Shown piece by piece: positions 34,341 through 46,600 of a DNA stretch of 64,000 nucleotides. Within the stretch, counting starts at the first letter, position 1, and every line of letters begins with the position of its first letter. Source of the DNA: Naematelia aurantialba (Eukaryota; Basidiomycota; Tremellomycetes; Tremellales; Naemateliaceae); NCBI GenBank assembly GCA_021527695.1, contig JAKFAO010000006.1, positions 310,001 through 374,000 of the forward strand, given 5' to 3'. The position numbers and the translations under genes were made by a program. The notes beneath the pieces were generated by a model that did not search any database, was not told the origin of the DNA, and saw only the letters and a list, made by a program, of their open reading frames with translations.

Positions 34341-35018
34341 GGTAGGGGATTAAGTCTTGGGTCAAGTCTCAAGTTGAGGTTGTTGGGGTAAAGCAAGCGG
34401 CAACGAGGAGGACTATGCATCCCCCAGACCGCATATATACATACGAGTAGGGAGGCGCTTGGAACCCCCCCGGGGAAAGCAGGCCGGGGCAAACCATGCA
34501 CGCATCGGAACGCTGTGAGCCGCGCGTGGAGGTTCGCGGTCGGTACGGGTTCCGCCTGTCAGCGTAGGGAGAGCATAAGGCAAGGCATCAATCGCCTGAC
34601 CGGCACCGGCAGCATACGAGTCCGCAGGGTTGCGCTTCCTCTGCGAAAGCGGCGCTGCGCATCGGCTGGTCAGAGCGGCAGGCTAACACCGTGCTCAGCG
34701 CAACGAATTACCAAAAGACGACTGAGAAAAGGCTTGTTTACGTCCGAAAGCCAAGACACGAGATCCCGGACCGGAAAGATCGGAAGCTTGTGGTCCGGAT
34801 ATCCCGGCAGCGACTTGTGATGGCCAGCCAAGGCGAGCGTTGTGGACATGGTCGGACACCCCGACACCCCACCGACAGTGTCCCGAGAGGGGGCTGACCT
34901 CCCTGACATGGGCCACACCTCAGGCACCATGTGCAACGATCAACGAAGTCCCCGAGGTCTCAGTCCCGCAAAATAGACACGTTGTAAAGGTTTGTGGAAG
35001 TCCAAAGCCCGCGGTGAG
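34341..35018. promoter_or_regulatory. Divergent promoter region, sugar transporter / oxidoreductase
   Basis: 678 bases. A CATATATACATA element at 34431-34442, about 100 bases upstream of the transporter ATG, is TATA-like in both directions. CCCCCCCGGGGA at 34468-34478 resembles a C-rich element bound by sugar-regulated zinc fingers, but this is only a base-composition match. Confidence 0.4.
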
Positions 35019-36889
35019 ATGTTTCGTCAAGCAATTCGACAGACTGCAACGACTTGTGCTCGACGAATACCAATTCTTGCAGCACGTACCCAACCTATCC
35101 AGATTCGAGCGCTTACCACATCGACCATGCGCCTTGCCTCTAATGAAGGGGTGGACGATATCCCCAAGCCCAGGTGAGCGGGTGGCGTGATCCGATGGAT
35201 CTCAGTTAACGGGCAGTAGGATCCAGCCGCAACCTGGACCAGACGTCACGGTGCTGATCATTGGTGCCGGGAACATCAATTTTGGCTCTGACGAGGGTGT
35301 AGGTCGTGCCTGTCCTTGTTTTGAGCAGCATGCTGACGGGCTGCCCAGCCGTGGAAGTGAGCTCGTTTCAAACGCACTCCGACGCAGTCTCACACCGTAG
35401 TCATTCTCAGCGCCTGGAGCACCACCTCGGCCAGCGGCTCAAGGTGGTCGGCCTCGTGGACCCTGCAGTAGCGCGCGCACAGGGGGTGCTTAGCGTCAAG
35501 TCACTGACGTTGGCCGCCCCCGCCTATGCCAATACCGTAATCTACCCGTCCGTCTCCAGTGCCATCGAGGCACTGCGCGGCTCTCCGCCCAACTTGATCA
35601 TCCTGGGTTCGCCGCCTGCGTTCAGAGGCACGACCGACCCGTCAAAGGGCTTCAACACCGAGGTGCAGCTCACCGATGCGTTTCCCGAGAGTGCGCTCTT
35701 CGTCGAGAAGCCAGTCAGCACGGGTCCCGTCGAAGAGGCCAAGAAAGTCGCCGACGTCCTCGAGGCAAGAAAGGGAAACCTCGTCTCGGTAGGGTACATG
35801 CTCCGTTACAGCGCAGCTGTGCAGCGCATGAAAAAGATCATCAAGGACAATGATCTCAAAGTCATGATGACCAGCGCGCGATATGTCATGGGTGAGTCGC
35901 GGGTCCGGCACTCAAACATCACAAGAGCCCAGCATCCTAGCGGTCCTGGCACTCGCAATCTATAGTTTTCGGGGGCTGACGAGGTGTAGCCTACGAGCAC
36001 AGTAAAAAGCCAGCATGGTGGAACAAGGCGATCGACTGTGGGCCCATCGTTGAGCAGGCCAGTCAGTCGTATTCCATCTCGCCGCTCTTACAGGCACATG
36101 CCGCTCTTACAGACGCACCTGACTGACAATTGTGAAGCCCATTTCTGCGACCTGTCACGCTACTTTGGCGGCGATGTCCTCTTGCCCACCATCTCAGCCC
36201 AGTCTGTGGAATGGTACGCCTCGGTGTCACCGACGTGCTGGCAGGCGCTAATTGTTTCCAGGTACGAAGAGCCCGGAAAACTCAGCCTGCATCCCGTGGA
36301 CGAAAGCATCATTCCCGAGGACGAGCGTATCCCCCGCTTCACTTCTGCGACTTGGAAATACGCGAATGGAGCCATCGGCCATCTAGAACACGGCGTGGCA
36401 TTGCACGGTACCGAGTGCGTCGTTCGTCCCCGCTCACCCTGCACTTAGGCGCATCGATGGAGAAGGTGAAGCTGACGAGCTTTGAATAGGTTCTCTACTG
36501 AGCTGGCGGTGTTTGCAGACGGCTACCAAATGAAGCTGATTGATCCTTGTGAGTGCTGACCTGATCCCTGGGCATGGGATCCCGTGAGGCAACAGCTCAA
36601 CCGGACATAGACAACCGGCCGACTCTGTACGTGCGTCGGCCAGGGAGCGATACCGAAGAGGTGCACAACTTCCACGACGACGACCCCTTCCTCTCGGAAA
36701 TGAGCACGTTCATCGACCTCGCCAGTAAAGGCAAGAGCGAGTTGCCCGTGCTCAGCTCCTTTGCGGATGGTGTGTCCGAACTCTGATGATGATGCTGCCT
36801 GCTGATGTCGCCCTGTAGCGGTCAAGACGTACGAGATGACATGGGCGATCCGGTGGGCCAGCGAGAAGACGAGGCAGCCAAAATCATAG
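35019..36889 (+). CDS. Gfo/Idh/MocA-family oxidoreductase with mitochondrial-type leader
   Basis: NAD(P)-dependent oxidoreductase of unknown substrate (sugar or inositol dehydrogenase-like). The N-terminus MFRQAIRQTATTCARRIPIL and the following Arg/Ser/Thr-rich, acid-free stretch look like a mitochondrial presequence. An intron at the PKPR joint then leads to the Rossmann fold DVTVLIIGAGNINFG, an atypical nucleotide loop. LKVVGLVDP, then ALFVEKPVSTGPVEEA (the conserved EKP lysine) and VGYMLRYSAAVQRMK follow. C-terminal exons have KKPAWWNKAIDCGPIVEQ, HFCDLSRYFGGDVLLP (active-site H-x2-D), FTSATWKYANGAIGHLEHG and LYVRRPGSDTEEV, ending RQPKS. About seven introns. A third motif position, the intron at 35298, was placed to fuse GSDEG to RLEHHLG. 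Confidence 0.82.
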
Positions 36890-37587
36890 ACCGACACCAT
36901 AAGCCTCATTTTTGATGGCGTAGACGAGCTAGATGGTCATTGGAATGCATAGAGAGTGTCTTTCTGTTGCTTGAAACCTCACAGACATTCAAGTGATTCG
37001 CCACTACGGACGGAATGACACCCAGACCCATCGTGACCACATGGGTCTGCCACAAACACTCCCTTCGAGGAGATGCCTCGTTGTGTCTCGTGGTGCAGGC
37101 GAGGGTCCGGTAATGGCATTAGCCACAAACCTGCCGATACTTGGCTTTGGCAGCACGAACACATGCCGCTACTGGTCGCAGCAGGGCAGGCGTCGGTTCA
37201 CTCCAGTCCGAGCGGATACGCCCGACGAGGCTCACAGATATCCGAATCTCTAATCGTTCTTCACCCTGCATGCCCCGTCTGTCTGCCGACTCTGTGCCCT
37301 GTCCTCGGGACTGTGTGCCCTGTCCTCGGCAAGCGTGCAGCGCTGCAAGGGGGCAGAACCAGAACAGGCGATTTTAGAGCGTTGCTCGCCTCTCTGAGCC
37401 GAGTGAGTAGCTGAACAGCGGCCATTCAGGTCCACTCAGATTATCAGCCATCGATCCATCGAGCAGTTTCCCTTCCTTTGCATCTCTAGCTTGGACATTA
37501 CAAGGACCTCAACACTCTCTAGCCCAGCGTACACAACCCCTTTACCAGGTCTATCCACTCTACTTCTCGTAAGCACCCCACCGCAAC
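36890..37587. other. Intergenic region, oxidoreductase to SDR gene
   Basis: 698 bases, same-strand neighbours. Contains a direct repeat of TGTGCCCTGTCCTCGG near 37291 and 37315. No gene supported. Confidence 0.4.
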
Positions 37588-39512
37588 ATGTCCGCAAGTG
37601 CGCTCTTCAAGTCGGTGGCTGGGACCGGCGCCCTCACCGTCTCCAAGCTCTTTGACGTCTCTGGCTGGGTTGCTGTTGGTGAGTCCCCGCCGTTCCCACT
37701 CCCCCTCGGCACTCCCCTCTAGGATTGAGGTGAAATTCCACTTGCCCTCTCCCAATGAAGTGAAAACTCACTCATTCCCTCCGACAGAGGTGAAATGATC
37801 GTGCAGCTCTGACAGCGGCACAGTGACCGGCGGAGGGACGGGTCTCGGTCTCGTGACTGCCACTGCGTTGGCGGAGAATGGGGCAAGAGTGTACATCACT
37901 GGACGAAGGCTCGAGCCACTGCAAGCTGCTGCCAAGGGGTACAAGGGCAAGGGCGAGCTCGTCGCCGTCCAGGCGGATGTGTCGACCAAGGAGGGTATCC
38001 TGAGTGCGTACACTGTTGCTCCTACCATGTGTTTCGTCCTTCCTTCCTTCTTCTCCCTACTTCTTGTCCTCTTTCGTCTCTTTCCTCCTCTTTCTCCTTG
38101 TCCGTCGTTCTCCTTCCTCTGTCTGTCTTCCTCCTCTTCTTCCTCCCCCTAACATCTTACTGGGGACGCCGCTCCCCATGGACTATTTGCCCTCCCTCGG
38201 GGGATTTGGCTGTCAAGATAATTGTACTCCGAGGCCGTGCAGCAAACTGACGAGCGTCGCAGAGTTCAAGCAGGAGGTTGAGAAGAAGGAGAAGTTTGTC
38301 AACCTGCTCGTGAACAGTGAGTCAATACCGTCCCCTTCCACCATATTACTCCAAATCTTCAAGTACATCAAGACGGAAGGATGTCATACTGAGTGTCATG
38401 ACAGACCATGGCGTCTCAATGGGGTGCGCCGACATCAATGCGTGCGAGCAGACCCCCGAGGGGTTCAGCAAGCAGATGTTTGAGGGGGAGAGCTTTGATA
38501 TTTGGTGAGTGGCCTGGCATCCGGGCTTTCGAGAGTGGGGTGTCGAGGCATGGAGCTGACGAGTATCGCTCTTTGATCTTGCTCCATCTCGCCTTGCTGC
38601 TTGCTCACTGTATCGCTTCCTCACTTTATCGCTTGGATTTTATATCCGTGATCGGTCATTTGTCCACCCACTGTCGATCTATGCTCGTCACGGATCGCCT
38701 CTCACTTCATCTTGCTGCTGCCACCTGGCTGCACACAATACAGGCTCGAGACGTACAAGATCAACACGGCTTCTTACCACTTCACCTCGTTCGCGTTCCT
38801 GCCCCTCCTCGCCGCGGCCAAGACGGTCGGCGGCGCCCCCGAGCCCGGCAACATCATCAACCTCTCCTCCATGAGCGGCATCACCAAGACGTCTCAACGC
38901 GGACAATTCAACTACAATGCCTCCAAGGCAGCCACCATCTCGCTAAGCCAGCAGCTGGCCACGGAATTCGCCCGCCGGGGCCTCGGCGTCCGCGTCAACG
39001 TCGTGTGTCCAGGATACTTCCCGTCCGGTATGACGGTGATTCCCCAGGAGAGCAACACCGGCTCAGAGGCGGACACCAAGGAGTTCAAGACGCACTGGGG
39101 TATCCCATTCGGCCGGCCAGGAAATGCCGTAGACTACGCGCAGTGCATCTTCGGTCTGGCTACGGTGAGTCTAGGTCCTCTCGCTGGCGAGCTATGGAGT
39201 CTAGACGAGCTATGGAGTCTAGAGCTGACCGTCCAGAACCAATACGTCACTGGCACAGAGTTCATCATCGACGGCGGGTGGCTGCTGGAGAGTGGTGAGT
39301 ATGGTGCTACTCTCTACCGTCTACATGTGCAATCTACCTGCGCTATCAACTTCTGCCATTACCTTTACTATCTACCGATACCATCTACCTCTACCACCGG
39401 CATCTGCTGTCTGCCTCTACTATCTACTCCTACTCTTCACCTGTCCTATCCACCTCTAGACACTTGCCTTACAGCTCCAATGCGCATTGGCTGATGATTA
39501 CCAGCATTCTAA
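37588..39512 (+). CDS. Short-chain dehydrogenase/reductase
   Basis: Classical SDR, NAD(P)H-dependent, substrate unknown. Exon 1 (ATG 37588) has SALFKSVAGTGALTVSKLFD, and the next exon the dinucleotide loop TGGGTGLGLVTATALAENG with VYITGRR. Then come FVNLLVNNHGVSMGCADIN (in place of NNAG), NIINLSSMSG (catalytic Ser), FNYNASKAATISLSQQLA (Tyr-x3-Lys dyad), GLGVRVNVVCPGYFPSGM, and TGTEFIIDGGWLLESG, the usual C-terminal dimer strand. The end was placed by a final intron joining ESG to a two-codon exon at 39505, stop 39510-39512; a stop inside the preceding sequence is not present before that. Introns at 37991-38262 and 38507-38742 are long for this window. Confidence 0.8.
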
Positions 39513-40105
<593 letters not shown>

Positions 40106-42662
40106 TCAGAACCCGAAAAACTCCTCTTCCAACTCGACACCACCACAGGCCCTCCTCTTCCACCCTTCAAGCCCTATCACGGCCTGCCTCACCGACGCGA
40201 CCATCGCCCCCGGCCCGCAGGCTGTCACGCACACCCCGCTTGGGTCGACCATGCTCCGCCCGTGACGGGCGATGACCTCGTCCGCCACGCCCTCCAGTGT
40301 CCGTGCAAAGTCCGGCCGACCACGCGCAACCACCAGTCCCGAAAGGACTTCCTCGTGCCTCCCCTTCCCCAGTGGCGTGAGCGGCAGCGACGATGCGGGA
40401 CAGGCCGGAGAGGTCGACGAGTTGGATGCGTTCTTCTGCATCCAGGCGAGTCGCTCCCTGTCTGCTTCGGACGGCTTGCCCCGCCGTGACGACGGCATAC
40501 GGTCCGCTAGGATCGAGTCGTAGTCCTGCGCCGAGGCGAACGGGTCCGAAAGCGAGCCGGGGCGGTCCACCAGGTCCAGGTCCAGGTCCAGGGGAGACGA
40601 CATGGGGCAGCGCGTAATGTGGATCGTGATGCGTAGTGCGACGGGTGGCGCCACGTCGCGCCGCTTGCGCCGGCCCTCTATGGCTGAACGCTCTGCGGCC
40701 TGCGCATCGCTGATCATGTCCATCAAGGTCGGCATCAGGGGCCGGGCAAGCTCCGTCGTCCGCAACACCCAGACGAGGTCGACCGTGCGGGCGCGCACGA
40801 CACCGCTAGGCGCACGCAGCAGCATGTCGTGTGCGAGCGAGAGGGCGTGCGTGATGCCTGATCCACCAGCGACGAAGACGGTGCTCGAGAAACTGGGCAG
40901 GAGCGTGTTGCCCAGCCCGCCGTATGGTCCCTCAAGGATGACGGTCGTCGTGACAGCCTGGGCGACGTGCCCTGCGTTCTCCTCTCGCGTCTTCCCGCCG
41001 CCGCCGAGAGCCAACTCGTACAGCTTCTCGGTCCAGTCGCCAGCCATCTTCACCATGAGCACCAGTCCGTCGCCGTTGGGCGCCGACGCGATCGTGAATG
41101 GGTGGCTCTGGAGGGCGTACGGCAGGCCAAGCGCCGGGACGCGGATGCGCACGTGCTGGCCAGCTCGCCATCCCGCGCGCAGGGACGGAACTGTGATCAC
41201 CGTTGTAAGTGACGAAGGAAGCGCTACCAGCTCCGCAGTCGCCAATCTTGTCTTGGCAAGCGACGCGATGATGGAAATGGCATAAATGGATGCGGCTGCG
41301 AGACTGTCGTTCTTAGTCCACTGGTTCGCTCTACCCGGAGATGGGCTCACCAGTAAGGTATTGTTTGTGCCACATGGAACCCCATCCCGATCAACATGAC
41401 CATCATGCCGACAAAGTGACAGACCTGTGCTCGTCAGCGAGGCTCGCTCCAGAACAACGTACCTCGAAGACTCCGTAAAAGTACTTGCGTACCCATGGCA
41501 GGGAAGTGACGATAACACATATCATCGATATCCACGCCATCAACCCGGCAACGACGAATGGCTTTGCCATGTAGGTCGCGGCCGTGCCCGCAGCGATCCA
41601 TTTGTGCACTGTGAATGTCAGTGCCGGGTTGTGGGCCGAATTCACCACGCACGATAGCACACCACATGAACAGTCGCAGCGACGAACATGACCCTTCCGA
41701 CAATCTTGTGAAATGTCTTCAGCCTCTCATACCCCTTCCCGATACACAAGCCGATAAGATTTCCTCGAACCGCCAGTCCCATCACAAGCGGGAGCTGACT
41801 CGCGGCGACCAGCCCGGACCGCATAAAGTCGTTGCCGTATCCTTTGGTTGTTGTGGTCGGGGACAGATCGGACCGATATATCATGCCAATGGAGACGAGC
41901 AACAGATACGCGAGCACGATGTAGAGCTGGACGAGACTGAGGTTGGTGCTGAAGACAGAGGGCAGGCGGGCAAAGGGCGTCAAATGAAGCTTGGAGGAGA
42001 ACGGGAGATGGGAAAGGATGGGCGTAATGTGTGGGGGTGGCGAGAGAGTAGGCGGTGCGGATGGAAGATTCACGGGTGCGGCGACAGGGTTCAGCTTCTC
42101 TGAGAGCGACTCGGATAGACTAGATGATTGTGGAGAGCCCGCATGCAACAGCCATCCTTGACCGAGCTCGCCCCCGCCCACCTGCCTGCGCGATTTCCCT
42201 TGCGAATGGAGGACAAAGGGATAGTCGATTGTAGGCTTTGACGCTTTGTGTGCTAGTCGGCGCGACGCAAAGAGCCGAGCGAGGAAGCGTGGATGTGACA
42301 CGAGAACGCACATAGCCAGCAGGACTGCCCAGGCGAGAAAGAGTGTGCGCGGTGTCTCATCTGCCGGGTGTCAGTGGTGCGACGAGGAAAGGGAGCGCAG
42401 TCATACCATTCAAGGAGGCTTGCGTTGCAGACTGCTCCTTCACCACCTGGGTGATGTTCACAGAGGCCGACGCAGAGGCTGCTGAAGAATAGGTGATGGA
42501 AGGAACGAGGTCATATGAGCTGCTGGATGTTGACGGCGACGAGGCGGCAATGAGGGTGCTGAGTGATTCGTCGCTGCTGACGGTAGCTGTGATGATGGCG
42601 GCGGCGGCCAGGTTGTCTGCCTGCAGAACCCGGCCAGTCTGGGGATCTACCATGAGAGGCAT
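40106..42662 (-). CDS. Ferric reductase-like transmembrane oxidoreductase (FRE family)
   Basis: Moves electrons from NADPH through FAD and two hemes across the membrane to reduce ferric iron or copper chelates. The N-terminus (ATG 42662) is a Ser/Thr/Ala-rich non-cytosolic segment with NIT sequon. Then a first helix (TLFLAWAVLLAMCVLV), a Pro/Ser-rich loop, FMRSGLVAASQLPLVMGLA and the ferric-reductase core RLKTFHKIVGRVMF. Heme-ligand histidines occur in pairs: FHKIVGRVMFVAATVH and CHFVGMMVMLIGMGFH, 14 and 14 residues apart. The FAD motif is HPFTIASAP, the NAD(P) loops are GPYGG and FVAGGSGITHALSLAHDML, and the C-terminal CGPGAMVASVRQA is intact. It lies head to head with AMS1. Iron regulation is expected for this family but no iron motif could be confirmed in the promoter. 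Confidence 0.9.
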
Positions 42663-43619
42663 CCTGGTGCTGGATGGAGGCGGATCAAAGACGATCTCTC
42701 GATGATGTTGGGTGACGAGCGAGGATCTGGTTGATCAAAAGAGCGTCATGAGGAGAGTCGGTGGGATCGGCTGCGGTGAGCTGGGGGTGATGAAGGAGAT
42801 TGTCCGCAGTGGCCGCTGTCAAACGCTGATGGACCCGAGGGAGATTGGATTTATACTGATGAAACGAGTGTTTGGCGAGTTGTTTGAACCTCGAGACCGA
42901 AAGGAAGATCGGCGCTGGCGGAGATGGTGGCGATGACCGTCAGAGTGGCCCCTCCGTTGTCGGCGAGTCTGGGCAGTGTCGATGGGATAGCAGGCGACAG
43001 TCGTGAGGGCAAGTCTGAGCCACAGCGACGCAATGAAAGAGTTGTTGATGATAGCTGAGCCAGACCTCATTGCTGTTGTGATTCCCAAAACACAATCGTT
43101 TGGGAAAGCAGGAAAGCAGGAAACGGGAAACGGGAAAAAAAAGCGTGACAACCCTCGTGGCGCCCAGGCACGCGTTTCATATCTTCCCCTGTCCCTCTTG
43201 TCTCGTCCGGCGGCTCCCCTCTTTCTTTCTTTCCTTTTCTTACGTGTTCCCCCTGTCTCGCATAAACGTTACACGCAGCAAGGGAGGGCCTCGGCCTTTG
43301 CGTTTTATGTCGACTGCGGGTATCTATATATATATACATGTATATAGAGGGGTGTTATCACCGTGACGTGGACTATTGCAAGCCAATCAGCAGCTTTCCC
43401 ACGGGTGAACAGGCGGCGTTGAGCGCCTCTCAACGCCGGCGTCCTGGCCGGCCGGTCCTAGCCCGATGCAGCCTTTCCTCCTGATGCTTTGCATTCTTCA
43501 AGAGGTGGTAATCGAATACTCCTGCACTTGAGTCTCTGTACACTCAGGTAGACTGCTAGCGCATAGCGCAGCGGAACAGTGTCGAGTGAAGCGCGGTACT
43601 CGCTTCCCCCCCGTCGACC
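42663..43619. promoter_or_regulatory. Divergent promoter region, ferric reductase / AMS1
   Basis: 957 bases. A TA-rich element (TATCTATATATATATACATG) at 43321-43340 is the strongest TATA-like sequence and is 280 bases upstream of AMS1. TGATAG/GATAG/TTATC words occur at 42988, 43046 and 43355, possible GATA-factor sites, but no longer iron-responsive motif is clear. CT-rich stretch at 43221-43246. Confidence 0.4.
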
Positions 43620-46600
43620 ATGTCCGTCGATACCATGTCAAAGAAGAGTCGTTACCCTCAACTCACCTTTGAGGCTCGTGCGTCCTGTTTCCCGGTCACC
43701 TTTAGCGCGGGTCGTGACTGATAGTCCGTGTTTGTAGGTCCGAAGCACCTGAGCTCTACTCGAGGCCGGCTCGACCAGTTCCTCGTACGTTGAAGCCATC
43801 TTGCTCACTTACCTTTTCCGAACCCCCTTCAAGACGCTGATGAGATGATCGTCAGGGCGGCCACTTTGGCGGCTACAATCTTTCTGCCGTTCTGTTCACG
43901 CATCGGCTCGATGACGCCGACCATGTCACGCTTGAGGTGTGGTCTGCGCCCGGTCGGTCCAAGCCGACGTTCGACGAAGCCAAGCGCCAGGCGTACAAAC
44001 CGGCCAAGAAGGGCGACATGTTCGGACCAAGTTGGACGAATCACTGGTTCAAGGTCACTCTCCATATCCCCGCCGAATGGGAGGACTATGAGCGCGTCCA
44101 GCTCGAGTTTGATTGTTCGGGAGAAGCGATGGTGTTCACCACTGATGGAGACCCCATTCATGGTAAATCCCCGACTCTGCTCCCTCCTCTAGCATAGGCG
44201 ACTGCTCACGGCGCGGGGCAGGATTGACCGGAGGCTTTGGCGGAGATCGTCGCGTCGAGTTCATTATCCCACCTCAAGCTCGGAAAGCAGGCGTTGCGCA
44301 CTACTACGTCGAGGCATCGTGCAATGGCATGTTTGGCCAAAACGGCATGGACCCGCCCGACCAGAACCGATTCTATCGACTCAACTCTGCTGACCTCGTC
44401 GTACCCAACCAAGAAGCCTGGAGGCTCATGTGGGACTTTGATGCTCTGCATCAGCTCGTCAACACCCTTCCTGGCGACAGCAGTCTGGCCATGCGGGCCC
44501 AGTACGCTGCCAACGAGATCATGAACGTCTTCCAAGAGGGCGATGTGGATTCGGTCGGCCCGGCACGAAAGGTCGCAGAAGCTGTGCTTGGCAAGGACTG
44601 GGAGCAGAAGATCTCAGAGGAGAGCCAGAACGCAAAGCTACAAAAGGGCACGCTCTGGGGTGTCGGTCATTGGTCAGCTTTTTGACGCACCGTAAGACCA
44701 AGCTGACGGTGTCAGTCACATTGATACAGCCTGGCTCTGGCCGTTTTCAGTAACCCAGCAGAAATCCGCCCGGTCATGGTCCACTCAATGCGACCTGATG
44801 GAGCGTTATCCCGAGCACCGGTTCTCAGCCACGCAGGCTCAACAATTCAAGTGGGTCGAACAACTATACCCTACCCTCTTCTCGCGGATCAAGGAGAAGA
44901 TCTCCGAGGGCAAATTCCAACCGCTCGGTGCGACCTGGGTAGAGATGGATACCAACATGCCATCCGGAGAGGCACTGGTCAGGCAGTTCTTGTATGGTCA
45001 GAGATACTACGAGAGTCGATTCGGCTTCAGGTCAAACACCTTTGTCTTGCCTGATACTTGTGAGTGCTTACGTATACATGACCGTATCCGCCTGAGAAAG
45101 CACTGATAACCTCGTGTAGTCGGATACTCGAGCCAGCTGCCGCAAATCTGTCGATTGGCCGGAGCATACAACTTCTTTACGCAGAAGCTGTCGTGGAATT
45201 CAATGTCAGCTTGACGATGGGACACGTGAAATGGCTGATCTGGTGCCCAGTAATCGATTCCCCCATACGACTTTCAACTGGGTCGGTCTTGACGGATCTC
45301 AAGTCTTGACACACATGACTCCCGTCGATAACTACAACTCTCAGTATGTCTCCGTCCGCCGACTGACCCAGGCTCATATCTTACCAGATGTAACATGGAC
45401 GATGTGCGGCGCGGCACCACCGGCCACAAGAACCTCGAAGTATCTTGTAAGTTACTTGTTCGTAGGTAGCGTCGAGCTGAATACCGTAGCCAACGCATTG
45501 ATACTGTTTGGCAACGGTGATGGTGGAGGTGGGCCCACCCCACCGATGCTGGAGAAGCTGCGACGGGCTCGGGCCGTTGGCAAGCAGCACGATGCAGGAG
45601 GTCAACTGCCGCTCGTCAAGATGGGCGGAAGCTTTGAGGAGTTCTTTGACACCGTGAGAGAGGAGACGGTTGGTGGGACGAGACTGCCGAACTGGTGAGC
45701 GGTTGTGCGACCTGGCTTGGTACGGAGAGCTCACTGCTCAGGCGGGGCGAGTTGTACTTTGAGCTTCACGTCAGTGTTCCCGAAGTTTAGAATCCTAGAT
45801 AAGTGCTGACTCTTGCAGCGGGGCACGTATACGTCACATGGCTCAATCAAGAAAGGCAACAGGAAGAGCGAGAACCTCATGCGTGAGGCCGAGTATGCGG
45901 CGACCATGGCCAGCTTGATTGACCCGGAGTACGAGTACCCCAAGAGCGTGAGCTGCCGCGCGAGAGGGCGGCTTCCAGAGCTAACGTGAAGTAGCGCATC
46001 GACGCTGCGTGGGAGGACTTGCTGCTGTGTCAGTTCCACGACGTCCTACCTGGCAGCGGTATCGCAATGGTCAGCGTCCTCTTACCCTTCCACGGTACCT
46101 CTTGTGTTCCTTGTGCTCATTCCTTGGGTCTTAGATCTACGAGGACGCCGAGGAGAAATACGCCAAGCTCGGCAAATCCATATCTGCAGTTCTGCACGAA
46201 GCCCAAGCAGTGTTGTACAGGAACTCGCAGCCGCTGACTGGCGACGAACCAGTGCCCAGGAACAGCACGGTGTTCGCAGTCAACAACTTGCCGAATTACC
46301 CGCGGGTGGAAGTCGTCGAAGTGCCGCTGGGAAGAGGGGACACGGTGCTGAAAGGCTGTTCGGCCCAGGTATCGCAGGATAAGAAGAAGGGGTTCCTCCT
46401 GGTCGACGCGAGTCAGCAGGGCGTGGTAGGACTGCCTAAAGGGCTTTACGCGGATATTCCTCGCGTCCAGGGTCAGTGACCATCTTGGGAGGGCTTTCAT
46501 GGTCTCCGTCTCTCCCTCTCTCCCTCTCTCCCTCTCTCCCTCTCTCCCTCTCTCCCTCTCTCCCTCTCTCCATCTCTCCCTCTCTCCCTCTCTCCCTCTC

